64,000 bases of DNA from Pestalotiopsis fici W106-1 (GCF_000516985.1 NW_006917094.1:2790001-2854000), one strand, 5' to 3'; shown: positions 1 through 12,408, counted from the stretch's first letter. A program made the numbers and translations. The notes: generated by a model not told the origin, from the sequence alone.

Positions 1-1100
1 GCCCTTGTTCTTGAGATTGATTAATACCTTCTTTGAAAAATCAGTAATCATGACGTCCGACTTTCCGAGGTGAGTTGCAGTAGGTGTCTGTCCTGGAATC
101 GCATTTGCCTTGGCCACGGCATTCTCACACAAGGTGAGCATTTCATTCAGCTCTAGACGATCTGATGGTTCCTCCGCCAGGCGTTGTTCAGTTAGCATTT
201 GCAAAGAGGCGTCATAATTTGGGTCTATCAGGTGCTCAACACCAATGCAGTCGCGTTGCTTTACCGTTTCGCTGATGTCCGAGAAACGCAAGGCATTGAG
301 TCACTGCTGAGAGAGACATGGACGTTGCCTTTTGTAAGCAGCGTCAACATTACCTTGCCAGTATGAAACGTATTCTTGTACATGCCCATCTTGTTCCCGT
401 AGTTAGGGTGAGTAAATTTATAGTCCTTGTAACGGAAATCGCCAAGATCAGTCAGCTGTTGATCAGTTAACAATTATGTTGATGGGAGTGGATTCACCTT
501 GATTCTCGGAATAAGGGGTTCAAGATGAATAGATTCAAGTCCATCGATACAGATACTGTCGACTGTTATGTCCCCGTGGACGAGTGTACTGTGTTCGGTA
601 TTGGGTGGAATAGTTTTGGCTTCGACATTGGGACCCTTTAGGGGGTACGCCATTGCCACGCAGACACGCGTTAAACACAGGAACACGCACCATATTACCT
701 ATTGCGGAAATCTCATATGCTTTGGTGCTCTTAACTTGTCAATGGCCCCGCCAAAAATTCCGTTGGGCAGATACTCCGTGGCCCGAGTCGCTTTTGGCTG
801 CCCGCCAGTAGCTTCGTTCTCGGCATCCGTTCTCGGATCCAAGTCCACGACATCAACAATATGCTGTGCGAATGTGAGCTTCTCCAGTATGGCTCAATTT
901 CTTTCTGGACCTTATTTTCGACCCATTTACCCGCAGCAAGCTTCACCATTAGCTTAATGAAATCACCGTCATTTCCATGTTGGACGAATATCTAGGCGGC
1001 AACACCGGCACCTTTTCCAATGACAACACCGCTCGTGGGGTGATTGATTCTGGCGACATTGTCACTAACTTTGGGAGCGCATTAAACCGTTTGGCTGATG
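1..1100 (-). pseudogene. Fungal protein-kinase-like pseudogene, runs off the left edge
   Basis: Read from about 1060 down to 1, the minus strand gives, in the right order, pieces resembling a fungal protein-kinase-like fold: a glycine loop (IGKGAG, about 1010-1050), a lysine-containing strand (KLAAGKWVE, about 920-960), a linker with FAQHIVDVVDLDP, the block CLTRVCVAMAYP (about 635-670), LVHGDI (about 570-590, where the catalytic-loop HGD would lie), NTFHTGKVMLTLLT (about 340-380) and a C-lobe end LTEQRLAEEPSDR (about 150-200). The pieces are not in one frame. A TAG follows the glycine loop, a frame change lies near 880-890, a TAG sits near 698, and another frame change lies near 290-300. None of the breaks has convincing intron borders. 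I infer a dead gene copy. The 3' part lies outside the window. The family assignment is by recall of motif order and is moderately sure. Confidence 0.6.
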
Positions 1101-4100
1101 AAGAAAGCCATCTGTTCCGAAGTTGTAGTTTAGTCGTGGTTAGATAATGTGATGCATTGATGATGAATATTGTGTTTATGAATATCTCTTATGTATATAG
1201 TAGACTGGCTCTGGCCAGTCAATAACGATAATCGCGTCAACACAAGAATAAGGCATTGCATTCCTTTGTCCTTGCTATAAACATGAGAGCATAGACACTT
1301 GTAAGCAGCGCCATGATCAACGATAAGCCAGAAACTGTGCGAGGTAGTCATTGTCGTCGCAATCACCAAATTTTTGTCTCGAGTAGCAACAAGAATGATA
1401 ATAGTTCATTTTTATGATGAGCTTCTCATCTTGATCCAATTCCATAATATTGTGGAACAGATTACCACAAGGAGGATACAAGTTCATTATTCATGGCGGT
1501 CGCATGTAGACCGATTAGTAAGAGGTTGAACGGTCAGTTTCCATGATGACGGTTATTGGTGGGTGTACGGCAGAGAATAAGTAAGTATGCAGACGTGGCT
1601 ACCTGCCGTAGAAAGTTATAATCGTTTTACGTCGGGTATAAGACTGATGCTTCATCATGGCAGTCGAGTAGATGCCGTATTCATTTCGTTCTGCACATAG
1701 AAGGACTCTCGGAGATGAGCGTCAAAGTGCACCTGTGAGAATGCAACGCCGTAATCACAGAAGGCATTACGCGTTACGAGTCAGGTCAACAGTATACGGA
1801 GTAGGTAGAGGAAACTGCCCGTCGGCCCTACCGAAGCCCACAGTATAAGATGACTACTGTTCCTCAGACGACGCTCAAGTCTTGGTGATCGTCCGTATCT
1901 AGTATAATGACATGAAGCTTGCACTGTTGCAAACGTTTAGATTTCCATCATAGAAAATAAGCCTTCATAGGTTGACATGGCCCCACTGCTCATACAAAAC
2001 CCCCTAATCCTACATGCGGCATAGCCTACACTACGGCACTAGAATAACCTGGAAAAAACGAAACTTTTGCTTGGAGACGGCCGTCAGTGGTCACGGCCGT
2101 CGCTCCGGTATGGTGCATGGGGCCCAGATTATGAAATTGCCCAGGCTGCATACAGGAGCGTCCACTTCTGGCGACTATCGGCATGCAGCCCTGACACCTT
2201 GTGTCAGGCTATAGAGCCCACTAAGCCTAATCTTGAGCCCGCCAACGGGCGCGTTTACCCTTTTGGTCCTTGAACGCCAATCAGCTAAACTGTGAGCAGT
2301 ATTGTCCTCCTTCCGAGCATTTCTCGACTCCTCCAGGTTCGTCAAAGAGCCTGGAGAGGGCAAGATGGGTGATTGACCGGAGCAACGCTCCCGCCTCCGT
2401 CCCCAGGAAGCTATTCGCAGCTAAGAGCCCGGGGAATGTCTGGAAGTGGAGGCAAGGAGATGCTCTGAGACGGATAGATTCATGCAGCGCGGGCATTTGC
2501 AGTCTTTTGCCCTGCACTGCACATGGAAGACCGGAAGCCATGGATCTGGGAAGACGGATCACAAATGTTTTCCGTTTGCTCTGCAGCGTGGTTCGGTAGT
2601 CAAGTGCTATTACGGCGAATCCCGTGCAATCCTAGACTGCCCCTTGGGTGCCTGCCCCTTTTATGTGACGCAACTGTTTTTGACCTCACTTCTCAGAGAA
2701 TGACGATCATGAAATACGCCATGGCTATCATAGTTTTGATAGATGCAAATATCAAAGCGGTGCAAAGCAAAGTGGCCGCAGGAGACATATTTTACGCGAT
2801 GAATTGCTACTCGCCATACCTGTGGCCCTGTGCATCTCTGGGAGCTTTTCTTCCTCTCAGGAATTTGGTAATAATGTGCTAATTTGGCTACAATATAACT
2901 GGAGATGGTCTGTGCATTAAAATGCCCTCAAACACCCCGTCGCCACTTTGCAGACGGGAACACGAATCATGAATGGGAATCTTATTCCCAGAACTCAAAC
3001 GAACCGAACAAACTCGTACGAGTTGTCGATCTGCGCATCGACTCGGCTGCCAGGTCCCTGGGATGCGCTTCTGTGGTAAGTATTGGCCCGTGCTTTCTTG
3101 GCCTCTCTTGAGTATTTCGACATTTTACTTGGAGGTCATCACGTGCAAAGAAAGTTCCAAGCCAAAGCGCCTGGCGACAGGGTCGTTGATGGATGGCAGG
3201 TGGTTGATCGCAGCGGCAAGGTTTTCCTGATGCGAACCCATAATCTAGACCCCAGCTCTGCTATACACACTACTGCGTAGAGCTTACCAAGTCGGAAATT
3301 CCTGAGCCCAGTGCGGCGACCTGCAGCAACGTGCTGGATCGTGCTGGGTCAATTAGTGAACGCCCAGTGACGCCCATCATCATGGGCTCTACCTATCATT
3401 CTGCCAGACTGTGTGGTGTCTGGCCCGTGTCCAACTGTCAGCTCCCACAGGCTCCATGGGCAACTCCAGAGTCCCAAAACACCACGACCCCAGCACCCGG
3501 CACAAAGCTAAACCAAAAGCTGAGATGCTACGGCCAGGATTCCCAGCAAATGGCAAGGAGAAGCTAAAAAAAACTGCGGATCAGTAATAGTGCGGCCAAT
3601 GACCGGTCCCCTCGGTACGGGACCGGTGTTGTCAAGACGTCCGTCAGGTCGCATTACAGAAACCATGTTTCAATACCGAAAAGCATGGCATTTCTAGGCA
3701 AAGGATGACACTTGCAGATTATAGTCTTGTCATCTGTCGTTTTTGTGTGTTCCTACAAGATACGCGAAATGCATAACCCGGAAAAGCCGTTCGTGGGCCA
3801 CGTTCCCGACAAGGAGCTTTGCGCAGGGAACGGCGACGATCTGAACTTCATGTGTGGAGACTGTCCACCAAGACCCCTGCAGCACAGCTGAAGGAGGGTC
3901 TGGAGCGACAGAAGGTAACAGGCCAGGGACTGCAAAGCAAACTGCTCCTCATCAAGCAGCGATAAATCCACCAGATATGGAGTTGAATGCTACCCTTGCG
4001 CGCTTGCTCTTTGCCACAATCTGCCAGCCTTTATCACCCCGTCTTGGTCCTCGGGACTTTTTCTCGAGGCTGAACCCTTGGTTTCTTGTTGTTTCTTTGG

Positions 4101-4225
4101 TTCGCTAAAAAAATCCCACCCGATCGACCTTTTCTCTGGATACGACGGACGCCCTAAAGGGAGAAACGACTGGTCATGCAACGTTGAACAGTGCATGCAG
4201 GTTGGGACCCGGGCACGATTCTCCC
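1101..4225. other. Intergenic, no gene seen
   Basis: About 3.1 kb with only short overlapping frames of low-complexity composition. Frames near 2014-2880 and 2905-3570 lack domains, plausible splice partners or a sustained coding pattern. The last 150 bases are presumably the promoter and leader of the membrane-protein gene that follows. I see no transposon ends or RNA genes. Confidence 0.5.
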
Positions 4226-5767
4226 ATGTCTGAGCTGCCCACGATGGGCATCGTGGGGCGGCAAGATGCCACCTCCTCGACGACACCGGCGGCCAACTAC
4301 GCCAGCATACAGGCCGTGGTGGCCTGCACCATCGTGATGAGCATATTGTCGACGTTTATGGTTGGGGCACGAATGGCAATACGATGGTCGCGAACTCACT
4401 TGGACTTGGAAGATTGGTTTATTATAGCATGCATGGTATGCGACCTAGCGGTTCCGAAGCGATTGGAGGACTTGAAGTTGATATGATGCAGCCATTTATG
4501 TATGCTATCGCAGCAGCGGCATTGATAGGTAAGCATCAGTCTTTTTGCGTTAAACATTGAGGATATGAGCGAACATTGGCTCATGTGTGGTAGCTGTCTA
4601 TCGAGGTGGCTTGGGATATTCCGTCATGTACCTCTATCTTAAAGATCAGAACATCATTGTGATTTCCATGCAGGTAAGTGTCGATCAGTTGTGCCGTGAA
4701 CCACGCGTACAGAAAACGATTAACAAGGTTGATAGTGCTTGATGGCCATGGAAGTTTTATATGCGATCCTTATTACCCTCGTCAAACTATCAGTCCTCGT
4801 CATGTACCGACGTGTGTTCCCAACGACCTTGGTGCTTCGAGGCACATATGTTCTAGGCGCCTTATCGGTAGCTTGGTGGATTGCCGTTATCCTCGTGACA
4901 TTCTTGCAGTGCACACCCCTGAACGGCATGTGGGAACTTTTCACCGTCAAAACGACATGTATGGACAAATTGGGCTTGTTCATAGGGAACGCCATACCCA
5001 ACTTGAGCATCGACGTCCTTATTATAGCATTGCCTTTGTACGAGGTGGCAAGATTGCAAATGGCAAGAGTAAAAAAGATCGGTATTCTGTCGATCTTCCT
5101 ACTCGGTGGCGTGTATGTGTTGCATTTGATCGTTCAGCGGAATTGGCATATACTAATGAGACTATAGTACCGTTGTGATTGGTGGACTACGGCTGTCGAG
5201 TGGTCTGGATCTCCTGAGTGACCCGAATTCAGACTACACGCGTAAGTATCCACGTCGACAACGAGATGCACAGCTCGATACTAACAATCTTGCCTAGTCA
5301 TGGTCGGTCCTCTCTGGGCTTGGACAGTCGTCGAGCCGGCCATGGGCATAGTCTGCGCTTGCCTTCCCACAGTAGGAGGGCCCATAGTAGGCATGATAGT
5401 AAAAACAATCACCACCTCAAAACACTCTGAGCCGTTAGAGTCGACACGCAAGAACAAAAGGAGCAGCAAAGTTATACATATTGTCGGGGGCAGCTCCTCG
5501 AGGGGAATCAACAGAGCTGCATTTTCCTCAAAATCCAAGAGCGGCGAAAGTAGCGCGGGGTCTTTTGAAAGATTAAACGACTCGGGCGGCGAAACATCAC
5601 CAACGAATTTATGGCCAAAGGGGTACCGCGGAGACCGAGACGTGACAGTCAGCGGCAGACGAGCATCTGGCGAACGCACCGAAGATATCCCATTGACGAG
5701 TATAACGGTCAGGCAAGAAATGAGCTGGACCGAAAGCAAAGCGGCTGTAGAATATGAGACTACATAG
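4226..5767 (+). CDS. Rhodopsin-domain (Pth11-like) integral membrane protein, 415 aa
   Basis: Likely a seven-helix plasma-membrane protein of the fungal rhodopsin-domain family (related to Pth11-type receptors, but without an N-terminal CFEM cysteine domain). Six exons join in phase: 4226-4435, 4492-4528, 4594-4673, 4736-5112, 5168-5241, 5298-5767. Family marks are LDLEDWFIIA after helix 2, VYRGGLGY in the first outer loop, VMYRRVFP after helix 3, FLQCTPLNGMW before the TTCMD outer loop with its cysteine, then GGLRLSSG and VEPAMGIVCACLP in helices 6-7. The C-terminal tail (about 120 residues) is hydrophilic, Ser/Thr/Lys-rich and probably cytosolic. The start is the first ATG that gives a hydrophobic helix soon after. 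The ligand and role are unknown; relatives sense surfaces or nutrients. The small second exon (37 bases) is the least certain join. Confidence 0.85.
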
Positions 5768-6183
5768 ACGCAGCGGCAACAACTCGACGAAAAGAGAAGA
5801 GAAAAAAATGAAGAAAATGATTCAATTACAGAGCTCAATCCTATTGGAATGTCGCCCAGAATTAATGATATCTATGATGAATGCCGGAATCCGGCCAAAA
5901 TTGACGTTGTGGCAGCTCAAAGGCGCTGCCGAGTCAAGCTAACAGTACGCAGGTCCCATCCCTTTCCAAGGGAATCAACCGTTCGCAATGTCTATAGCCA
6001 AGATATGATCTCCCGATACGCCGAGGCCATGCATATAATAAGCAATCAAAAATCAAAGAATTGCCAGGACGGATCCAGTCTTGGTCCCAAGGTTCATGCC
6101 GCTGACCAAACTTAAGCGGTCAAAAGGCCGATCTTGTCTTCGGGAGGCTGGGCGCCCAAGGCCCTGCGTTCTTTCCTGTAGAT
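5768..6183. other. Short convergent intergenic region
   Basis: About 415 bases between two genes that end toward each other, so it should carry both 3' ends. The 5754-5942 open stretch is a shadow that continues past the stop codon of the membrane-protein gene. Nothing else is recognised. Confidence 0.5.
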
Positions 6184-7191
6184 TCAGTCAGCATATATGG
6201 ACAAGTCTCGACCAGCGATTGGGGATACCAACAAGGCATGGTAGAACAGCCCGCCCTGCACAAACGCGAACAAGAGATTGTTCATGGTCGCCCAGCCCGC
6301 CGTCTGGTACCAGTAGACCCACGCGGTAACGGGCTTCATGCCCGAGCTATTGACCGTCAGGCGGCCGGCCCACGAAAAGGCGACGAGGGCAAAGACGAGG
6401 GCCTGCAGCCACAGCGTGCGGCTGCTCAGGCCGGGACGGGGCGGGCGCTGTCGCTGCGCGGCCCGGGCCCAAAAGTACGACCACACGACGCCCGCGCTGA
6501 CGAGCGGGTTCACGATGAAGCCGTGCATGGTCAGGAACATGCACACAATCGTCGCCGTCATGCCCTCGTGCGCCTTGGGGTTGGCCCATTGGAAGCAGGC
6601 CTGCGTCGCCAGCGGCACGAGCGTGATGAGCACGAATTGGATGAGAATCGCTAGCGAGGCGGCCTTTGGCTCGGTTGAGGGAAGGCACCGGACGCACTTG
6701 ATGAATCTTTTGGCGAAAGTCGGGCTTGGTCAGCTTTTGCCGGGAATATCCATCATAACGAGAAGGTGGAAAACCTACAGAGCCAGCGACATGACGAGGA
6801 CGGCCGTCACCTGCGCAATATTCAACCAATCCCCCGTAGTTGGCGGGTTGTTCATGACCCCCGTCAGCAGTTCCGACGGGAACATGGCATGTTCGGCGAG
6901 GATTGTGAACTGCTCCAAGGCTGAGAGCGTATTGAAGAGAATGTAGATGAGTGATACATTGCTAGCGGCCGCGGGTTTCTGAATGGCCCGATATTGCGGG
7001 ATGTAAGAAACGACTGTGGCAAGGAGCAGTGTTCTGGAAGTCGGAGTTAGTTCATGTCTCTCGGATATTTCGGATTTTTGGACCTTTCTTGTTGGCAGGA
7101 TATCATACATATTCCAGAGCTTGTGAGATGATTCTAGCTGCCCCATTTTCAAATGCTGCTCCACGGTTTGGCGCGAGAAAGTCTGAAGCAT
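6184..7191 (-). CDS. PQ-loop-like multi-pass membrane protein, 292 aa
   Basis: Three exons join in phase on the minus strand: 7191-7109, 7033-6779, 6724-6184. Both introns carry clear branch sites (CTAAC and CTGAC) just before AG. The protein has about seven hydrophobic segments. The first long one holds VVSYIPQY, matching the SxxPQ signature of PQ-loop transporters (cystinosin/SWEET-like fold), followed by SNVSLIYILFNTLSALEQF, typical of the next helix. A second PQ motif is not obvious; the later segments hold GFIVNPLVSAGVVWSYFW and YQTAGWATMNNLLFAF. I therefore call it PQ-loop-like, probably in an internal membrane, with unknown cargo. The second intron is needed to escape a TAG after MSLAL, and phase and branch site both support it. 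The gene converges on the rhodopsin-type gene. Confidence 0.75.
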
Positions 7192-8767
7192 TGTTTTTGG
7201 ATTTCACTTGGCGATGGCACCTCTAAGGTTCAAATACCATGGCAAATGTTGTTGCACAGGACGATCAATCCCTATATTGATCGATCCGTGTCTTGACGTA
7301 TCAAAGGATCACTAGGCATCCAAATATTAAGGAGTGACGAGAGAGAGGAAAAATCCAAGGGAAAAAAATGGTAGCCATTGGTAATAAACGTCAGGGGTAA
7401 ACATGACTGGAGCCTTATTGTGTGGAGTTGGGTGAGCTGCCAAGAGGGTTAAGAGGGCGTAGTGATATGACCAACAGAGCAGACGTGCATTGTGTCGCGT
7501 GCCGAGTGGCCGTGCCAAGAGGATTTTCTGGATGCCCGCAGGGCCGAACCCAATCCTTCGGGGCCCGTTTTTGTCCGTTTCTTCTCGCAAAACTCGCATA
7601 ATTATACCGCCAAGCATTATAGCCACTTCCTCTTTCAGTATGTGCCTCATACAATCGAGATGCTGTTGGTTTTTGGGTCTTGTTTATCGATAAGTGCTGA
7701 TTTTGTGTGTTGTGGAGTATTTTATATGGAACATACCAAGATCGAAATCAAGAGGCCACCGTGCACTTTGAGTCCTCGAGGTTCTGATCCGCGTCAAGCT
7801 TTTTGTTTGGGATGCGTTCTAGGGTATTGGATTCGAACACCAAATGGAAACACTAGAAGCTTGTCATTTGGCTAGTCTACTGCGTAGTCTAATTTTATGA
7901 CCATTTGCTTGCGCACTAAACTTGAAAACTCACCCTTTTTTCGAGCCAACAAGTAGCGGTATGCAAGGCGGAAAGAAAGTGCAGATCACTTATACAGCCT
8001 CCGCATCTCGCCCTACCGTGGCTGTAATTACAATGTATCATGCATGCCAATGGCGATCGGCACTGCACAGCTGACAGCCTGACAGTCGGGCGTAGGCAAC
8101 ACTTTGCCCTGTAGTCCTAGACTGGACAATGGACAGCACAGAGGATTTCTGACATGGTGACACAAGCATAACAAGGCTTGGGAGGCACGTAGGCACGAGG
8201 TAAGGGCACGCAACTTATGAGGAAATACTGACGTCCTTGGACATACCACATCAGGTGTTACATGCCAAGACCAAAGGATTTCAAACCAAGCCGAGCAGTC
8301 CGAGCTGACCACTTCTCAAGCAAGCAAGCATGACGCATATTGTACGGCCAAACGTACAAGAACCAAAAGATGATAGTCAATGCAAACAAGTTCGGGAAAT
8401 GTAGTACCAACCGAGGTATATATTTATAATGTTTTATAGACACAAACATTAAGCTGCTTATTGGTATGTAATTTAAGCTCATAGCGGGCTGCATTCCTAG
8501 CCCGAGGCTATCTCCATGGCCTAATGCCAGACAGGTAAACCGAATACTCCAGGTAAATATAACGGTAACGCCGATTGCTACTCGGCGTTTACTATCTCCG
8601 ATGGCACATTTGCTTGCTCGAAATACCGCGTGGTACATACGATGAATACTTATTCATGGCTCCAATTTCATGGTTCAAGACTCGATTATTTGATCATATA
8701 ACCAGCATTGACTCTACACACTCCATGCCAGAATTTTCTACCACAAACATAGCTATTGGTTGAAATA
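7192..8767. other. Divergent intergenic region, no gene seen
   Basis: About 1.6 kb between two divergently transcribed genes. Open frames at 7490-7875 and 8028-8638 are short, overlap on both strands and show no domain or splice partner. It should contain the promoters of the PQ-loop gene (left) and the dehydrogenase (right). TATA-like AT-rich DNA lies near 8415-8435 (tatatatttataatg). Confidence 0.45.
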
Positions 8768-9995
8768 ATGGCACCTAGCTACGACGCGACGGCAACGGCC
8801 AGTGGCCTAGTCACTGACTTTGCGTCTGCAATCAAGGATAAAGTTGTGCTGACCACGGGTGTATCCTCGGGCAGTCTTGGCGCCCTCTTTGTTGAAGCCA
8901 TAGCCAAAGCTCAGCCAGCTCTGCTCATCTTGGCGTCTCGCAGCCCGGCCAAGATAGAAAAGACAGCAGCGTCAATCCAAGCCGACAATCCAGATGTCCG
9001 TATTCGTATTCTCGAGCTAGATCTTGGCTCCTTGCTCGCTGTGAGAAAGTCGGCTGAAACTGTCAATTCGTGGCAAGATGTACCGTCCATTGATGTGCTG
9101 GTCAATAATGCTGGCATCATGGCTGTCGATTACAAGCTGACGGCCGAGGGCATTGAGAGCCAGTTTGCAACCAATCATGTTGGCCACTTTTTGTTTGCCA
9201 ATTTGATCATGGAGAAGCTTCTGGCTGCAAACTCGCCGCGCGTGGTCAATGTAAGTAGCGACGGCCATCGCGCCAGCGCCATCCGATTTGCCGACTACAA
9301 TTTCGATGTAAGTTATACTGAGAATATCTCTTGCATGGCGTTGTGAAAAAGAGAACTTCTAAAAGAGCATCAACTAATCAATTGCACAATAATCAAGAAT
9401 GGAAAAACATACAACAAATGGGTGGCCTATGGACAATCAAAAACGGCCAACATCCTCTTCTCTCTGTCTTTGGCTGAGAAGCTAGGCAAGCGTGGCCTGC
9501 AATCGTACAGTCTTCATCCCGGCGTCATCAATACCAATTTGGGTACACACATTGATTGGAATGAGGATATACATGGTCTGTGTAAGTTCAATACTTGCCA
9601 CTAGTAACCTTCACAGAGCAAGTATCTAACACGGCGATATAGTGGCTCTCGATCGTTCTCTTGGAAATGCCGAGGGCTGGGGGACGGATTTTAAGTGGAA
9701 GACGCCGGATCAAGGTGCCGCCACTCATGTTTTCGCGGCCTTTGCGACAACTCTGAAAGGTATGTGGAACACAGCAAATATTGTTATAATTTCACTTCTG
9801 TCTTCCTTGCTCTTTCGATTTGCTGCATTAACACTCATGATGAGTCTTGCAGAGAACAATGGCAGCTACTTGGAGAATTCTCATATTGCCGACCCTTGGG
9901 TTGACACGGTGAAGCCGTGGGCGACAAGTCCGATTGAGGCCGAGCGCCTATGGAAACTCAGCGAGAAGCTAGTCGGGCAAGAGTTTCCGTACTAA
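8768..9995 (+). CDS. Short-chain dehydrogenase/reductase, 327 aa
   Basis: NAD(P)-dependent oxidoreductase of the SDR superfamily, closest in look to retinol-dehydrogenase/WWOX-type fungal members. Four exons join in phase: 8768-9307, 9398-9581, 9643-9759, 9853-9995. Visible marks are the cofactor loop TGVSSGSLG (residues about 32-40), DLGSL, VLVNNAGIM, NHVGHFLF, VNVSSDGH and the catalytic YGQSK. The loop GSLG replaces the usual GIG, a variant common in this subfamily. The ATG at 8768 precedes a Rossmann start by about 25 residues; the in-frame TTG upstream is not a eukaryotic start. No signal peptide is evident, so it is probably cytosolic or peripheral. The substrate cannot be told. Its nearest neighbours do not form an obvious pathway with it. 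Confidence 0.92.
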
Positions 9996-10856
9996 GCCGA
10001 CCATGTTGTACATGACTGCCAGAATGATTGCATATTCCAGCTTTCCTGTCCCGCACCTCTTGCCGTGATGTTTGATGAAGAGAAAATTCAATGTAGCAAG
10101 GCCAATAGCTCAATTACAAGCATGATCAAGCTTGAGCTGAAATAGAAGCCATTTAGTTTCGCCGCAATGTATTTCTGTCACTCATCATTGGAGTTGGAAG
10201 GAATCCCTTGATATAATGACGCAATCGCCTAAAGATTTGGACTGCTCGACATAGCGAAACACGAATGCGCATATCAGAGTTGGCACCACCTAAACCTTTT
10301 TCTTTTCTTTTGTTAGTGGTGACAGACAAGTCAAATTAGTATATGAATTCATGGTGCTTTGAGGACCAATAGCTTCCCTGTCTTTCGGCGCCTCTTCCGT
10401 CTTTGGTGCTGCGTGCTGCCGGCAATCAACGCGGGGTAGACCAGTAATGACCTGCGATGCCCTGCGACGCCCTGCAATGCCCCTGCATCCGTTAGTGGAT
10501 CTTTAACCAAATGTCCTTAGAGCTTCAGGCGCGTTCCTGACGCTAAGGCGAACCACGAAACCGCGATCCATGACATCAGAATGCACTAAACTCACGGAGA
10601 CATGCAGCAGTAGCGGGTTGTTTGTGCTTGCTTTTGAAGCTGTTTCGGCATCACAAAATCGTCATAACCTTTGCCAGCTCGAGCTTATTCTTCTTTCACC
10701 GACTTCTGCTCAAGCATTGAGAGATTTTTTGGCACAAGATTATATCTCATCCTCCTCTCCAGTAAACCCAATTCTCATTACAATCAAATCGAGTTCTGCT
10801 TAGGTACCTACCTATTTCGCATAGTAGGAAAACATATTAGTTGCAAAGACGAAAAC
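9996..10856. other. Intergenic region with a small tandem repeat
   Basis: About 860 bases: the 3' end of the dehydrogenase, then the promoter and leader of the next gene. It contains the 10-base tandem repeat listed separately. The in-frame codons just upstream of 10857 (from 10671) have no ATG start and no conserved look, so I treat them as leader. Confidence 0.5.
10451..10490. repeat. Four-copy 10-base tandem repeat
   Basis: Four adjacent units of the form cctgcgatgc / cctgcgacgc / cctgcaatgc / ccctgcatcc in the promoter region of the 404-aa gene, differing at one to four positions. This looks like a small decaying minisatellite. Confidence 0.75.
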
Positions 10857-12169
10857 ATGCCCACTTCAACAAGATCATCCAACAATGAAGGCGATGCAGC
10901 CAACACCTCACCGGAGAAGGCTGCTGGGTCCAAGCATGGAATTGACGAAAAGGCTTCCCCGGAACCCAAGCGAACCAAGACATCAGATGAGAAGGAGCAG
11001 AAAACGATTGAAGAGACATTGAATGGGTAGGCTACACTATCTTTCCTATCTAGGGGATCAAGAGATTCTGCCTTGCGATTTATTTGCTGGGCACACTCCA
11101 ACTGTGAACTAACGCTTTTGCCAGCGGACAACACTCGAATAACAAGAAAGAGGAGTCAGCCCAGGATAGCTCCGCCAAAGAATCAAAAGAGACCAAAGAC
11201 CTTGAAGAGACCAGAGATTCTGAGGAGGCAAAGGAGCCGGAACAATCCAAGAAGGAAGATGGAAAAGACGCAAAAGGCACGACTGCCGTCAAGGATGGAT
11301 CGGCCGAGGAACCCAAGGCTCGCGAAGGAGCTGTGCCCGCCAGCATTCTCGAAAAGGGCATTATCTATTTCTTCTTCCGTGGGCGTGTCGGTATCCAAGA
11401 TCCAAGCAGTGTTGATGACCTTGCTCGAAGCTATATCGTCCTCCGACCTATTGCCAAGGATGCCAAACTTGGTGAAGGCACAATTGGCGATGCTGGAAAC
11501 AGCCGACTGATTGCCATTCCCAAAAAGGTCCTTCCCCTCAGTGGCAAGGATAGGTGGATCGCTTTTGTTGAAAAGACAAACGCCTCGTTCCAGACGCTCA
11601 AGGATGAGTTCCTTTCTGGTTCAGATTATGTCACCAAGACTGCTGGAACCCGACACACTCCCGCTGCTACACCTGTAGGCGAGGGCATCTACGCCATCAC
11701 GACGACCGGCAGAGAAAACCACCTTGCCTATATGCTTACCCTTCCCTCCGAACTTGGAGAGGCACAGAGAGAGATTGGTCTTCGGGAGCGCGGTAGCTTC
11801 ATCATCTCTACTCGAAACCCTGACTACGATGCCCCCAAGAATGTCGCCCTCCCGCAAGGAGCCGAGTATCCACAAGAAGTCAAGGATGATTTCCGCTCAC
11901 TTCGATGGACGGCCACAAGCCCCAAGCACTTGGATTATGTCAACACCCAATTTCTTCTGATAGGCGAGTCATCGGGTCTCGAAAAGGCCACCGAGCCACA
12001 GAAGAAGGATCAAGAAGCTGGAAAGGAGGAACCGCTTGAGGAGCTGGAGAAGCTAGAGGATGAAGATACCCATCGAATGGAGGACCTAAAGGGTGACGAT
12101 TCGGCAGCCATCTATGCTGACCTCGACGTTCATGCCAAAGACTACCCAAAGCTACAGACTACTTTCTAA
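10857..12169 (+). CDS. Conserved fungal protein of unknown function, 404 aa
   Basis: Two exons, 10857-11026 and 11125-12169, joined by a textbook intron (branch ctaac, acceptor gccag). The first 150 residues are charged and disordered-looking (Ser, Glu, Lys runs, with PKRTK as a possible nuclear signal). A globular core of about 210 residues follows, beginning ASILEKGIIYFFFRGRV and including ARSYIVLRPI, GDAGNSRLIAIPKK, RHTPAATPVGEGIYAI and HLAYMLTLP. The last 60 residues are Glu-rich. From memory this core is widely conserved in ascomycetes and is often labelled a BTB-domain transcription factor in databases, but I see no BTB fold signature and would not use that name. Possibly nuclear; function unknown. 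It converges on the F-box gene with about 240 bases between the stop codons. Confidence 0.85.
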
Positions 12170-12408
12170 AGGAAACGTGTAGCCGATGAGGAATATGCCC
12201 AGATTGGTAGTTAGACTCGAAACAAAACAATAGCAACGTATCTCTACTTTGTTATAAATAATGTACTGCACATTCAGTGATTAAATCCGCCGCTGAGGCA
12301 GTTGTGTATGCTTCAAGATTGTTTTCGTTACTTCATCTAACTGTATCATATATCATTGCTCAAATATCGGTCGTTATCTTGCCATTCGGCTGCTAGTTTC
12401 AGAGTTCT

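Noticed and set aside
2014..3571. Cluster of plus-strand frames of 65-120 residues
   Set aside because: They overlap in different frames, several begin at non-ATG codons, and none has a domain, repeat or matching splice sites.
7820..7860. tRNA-like B-box sequence (ggattcgaacacc)
   Set aside because: No matching A box or cloverleaf arms can be folded around it on either strand.
10857..12169. Naming the 404-aa protein a BTB-domain transcription factor
   Set aside because: I recall this label for similar database entries, but the sequence shows no BTB fold signature or DNA-binding domain, so the name would mislead.
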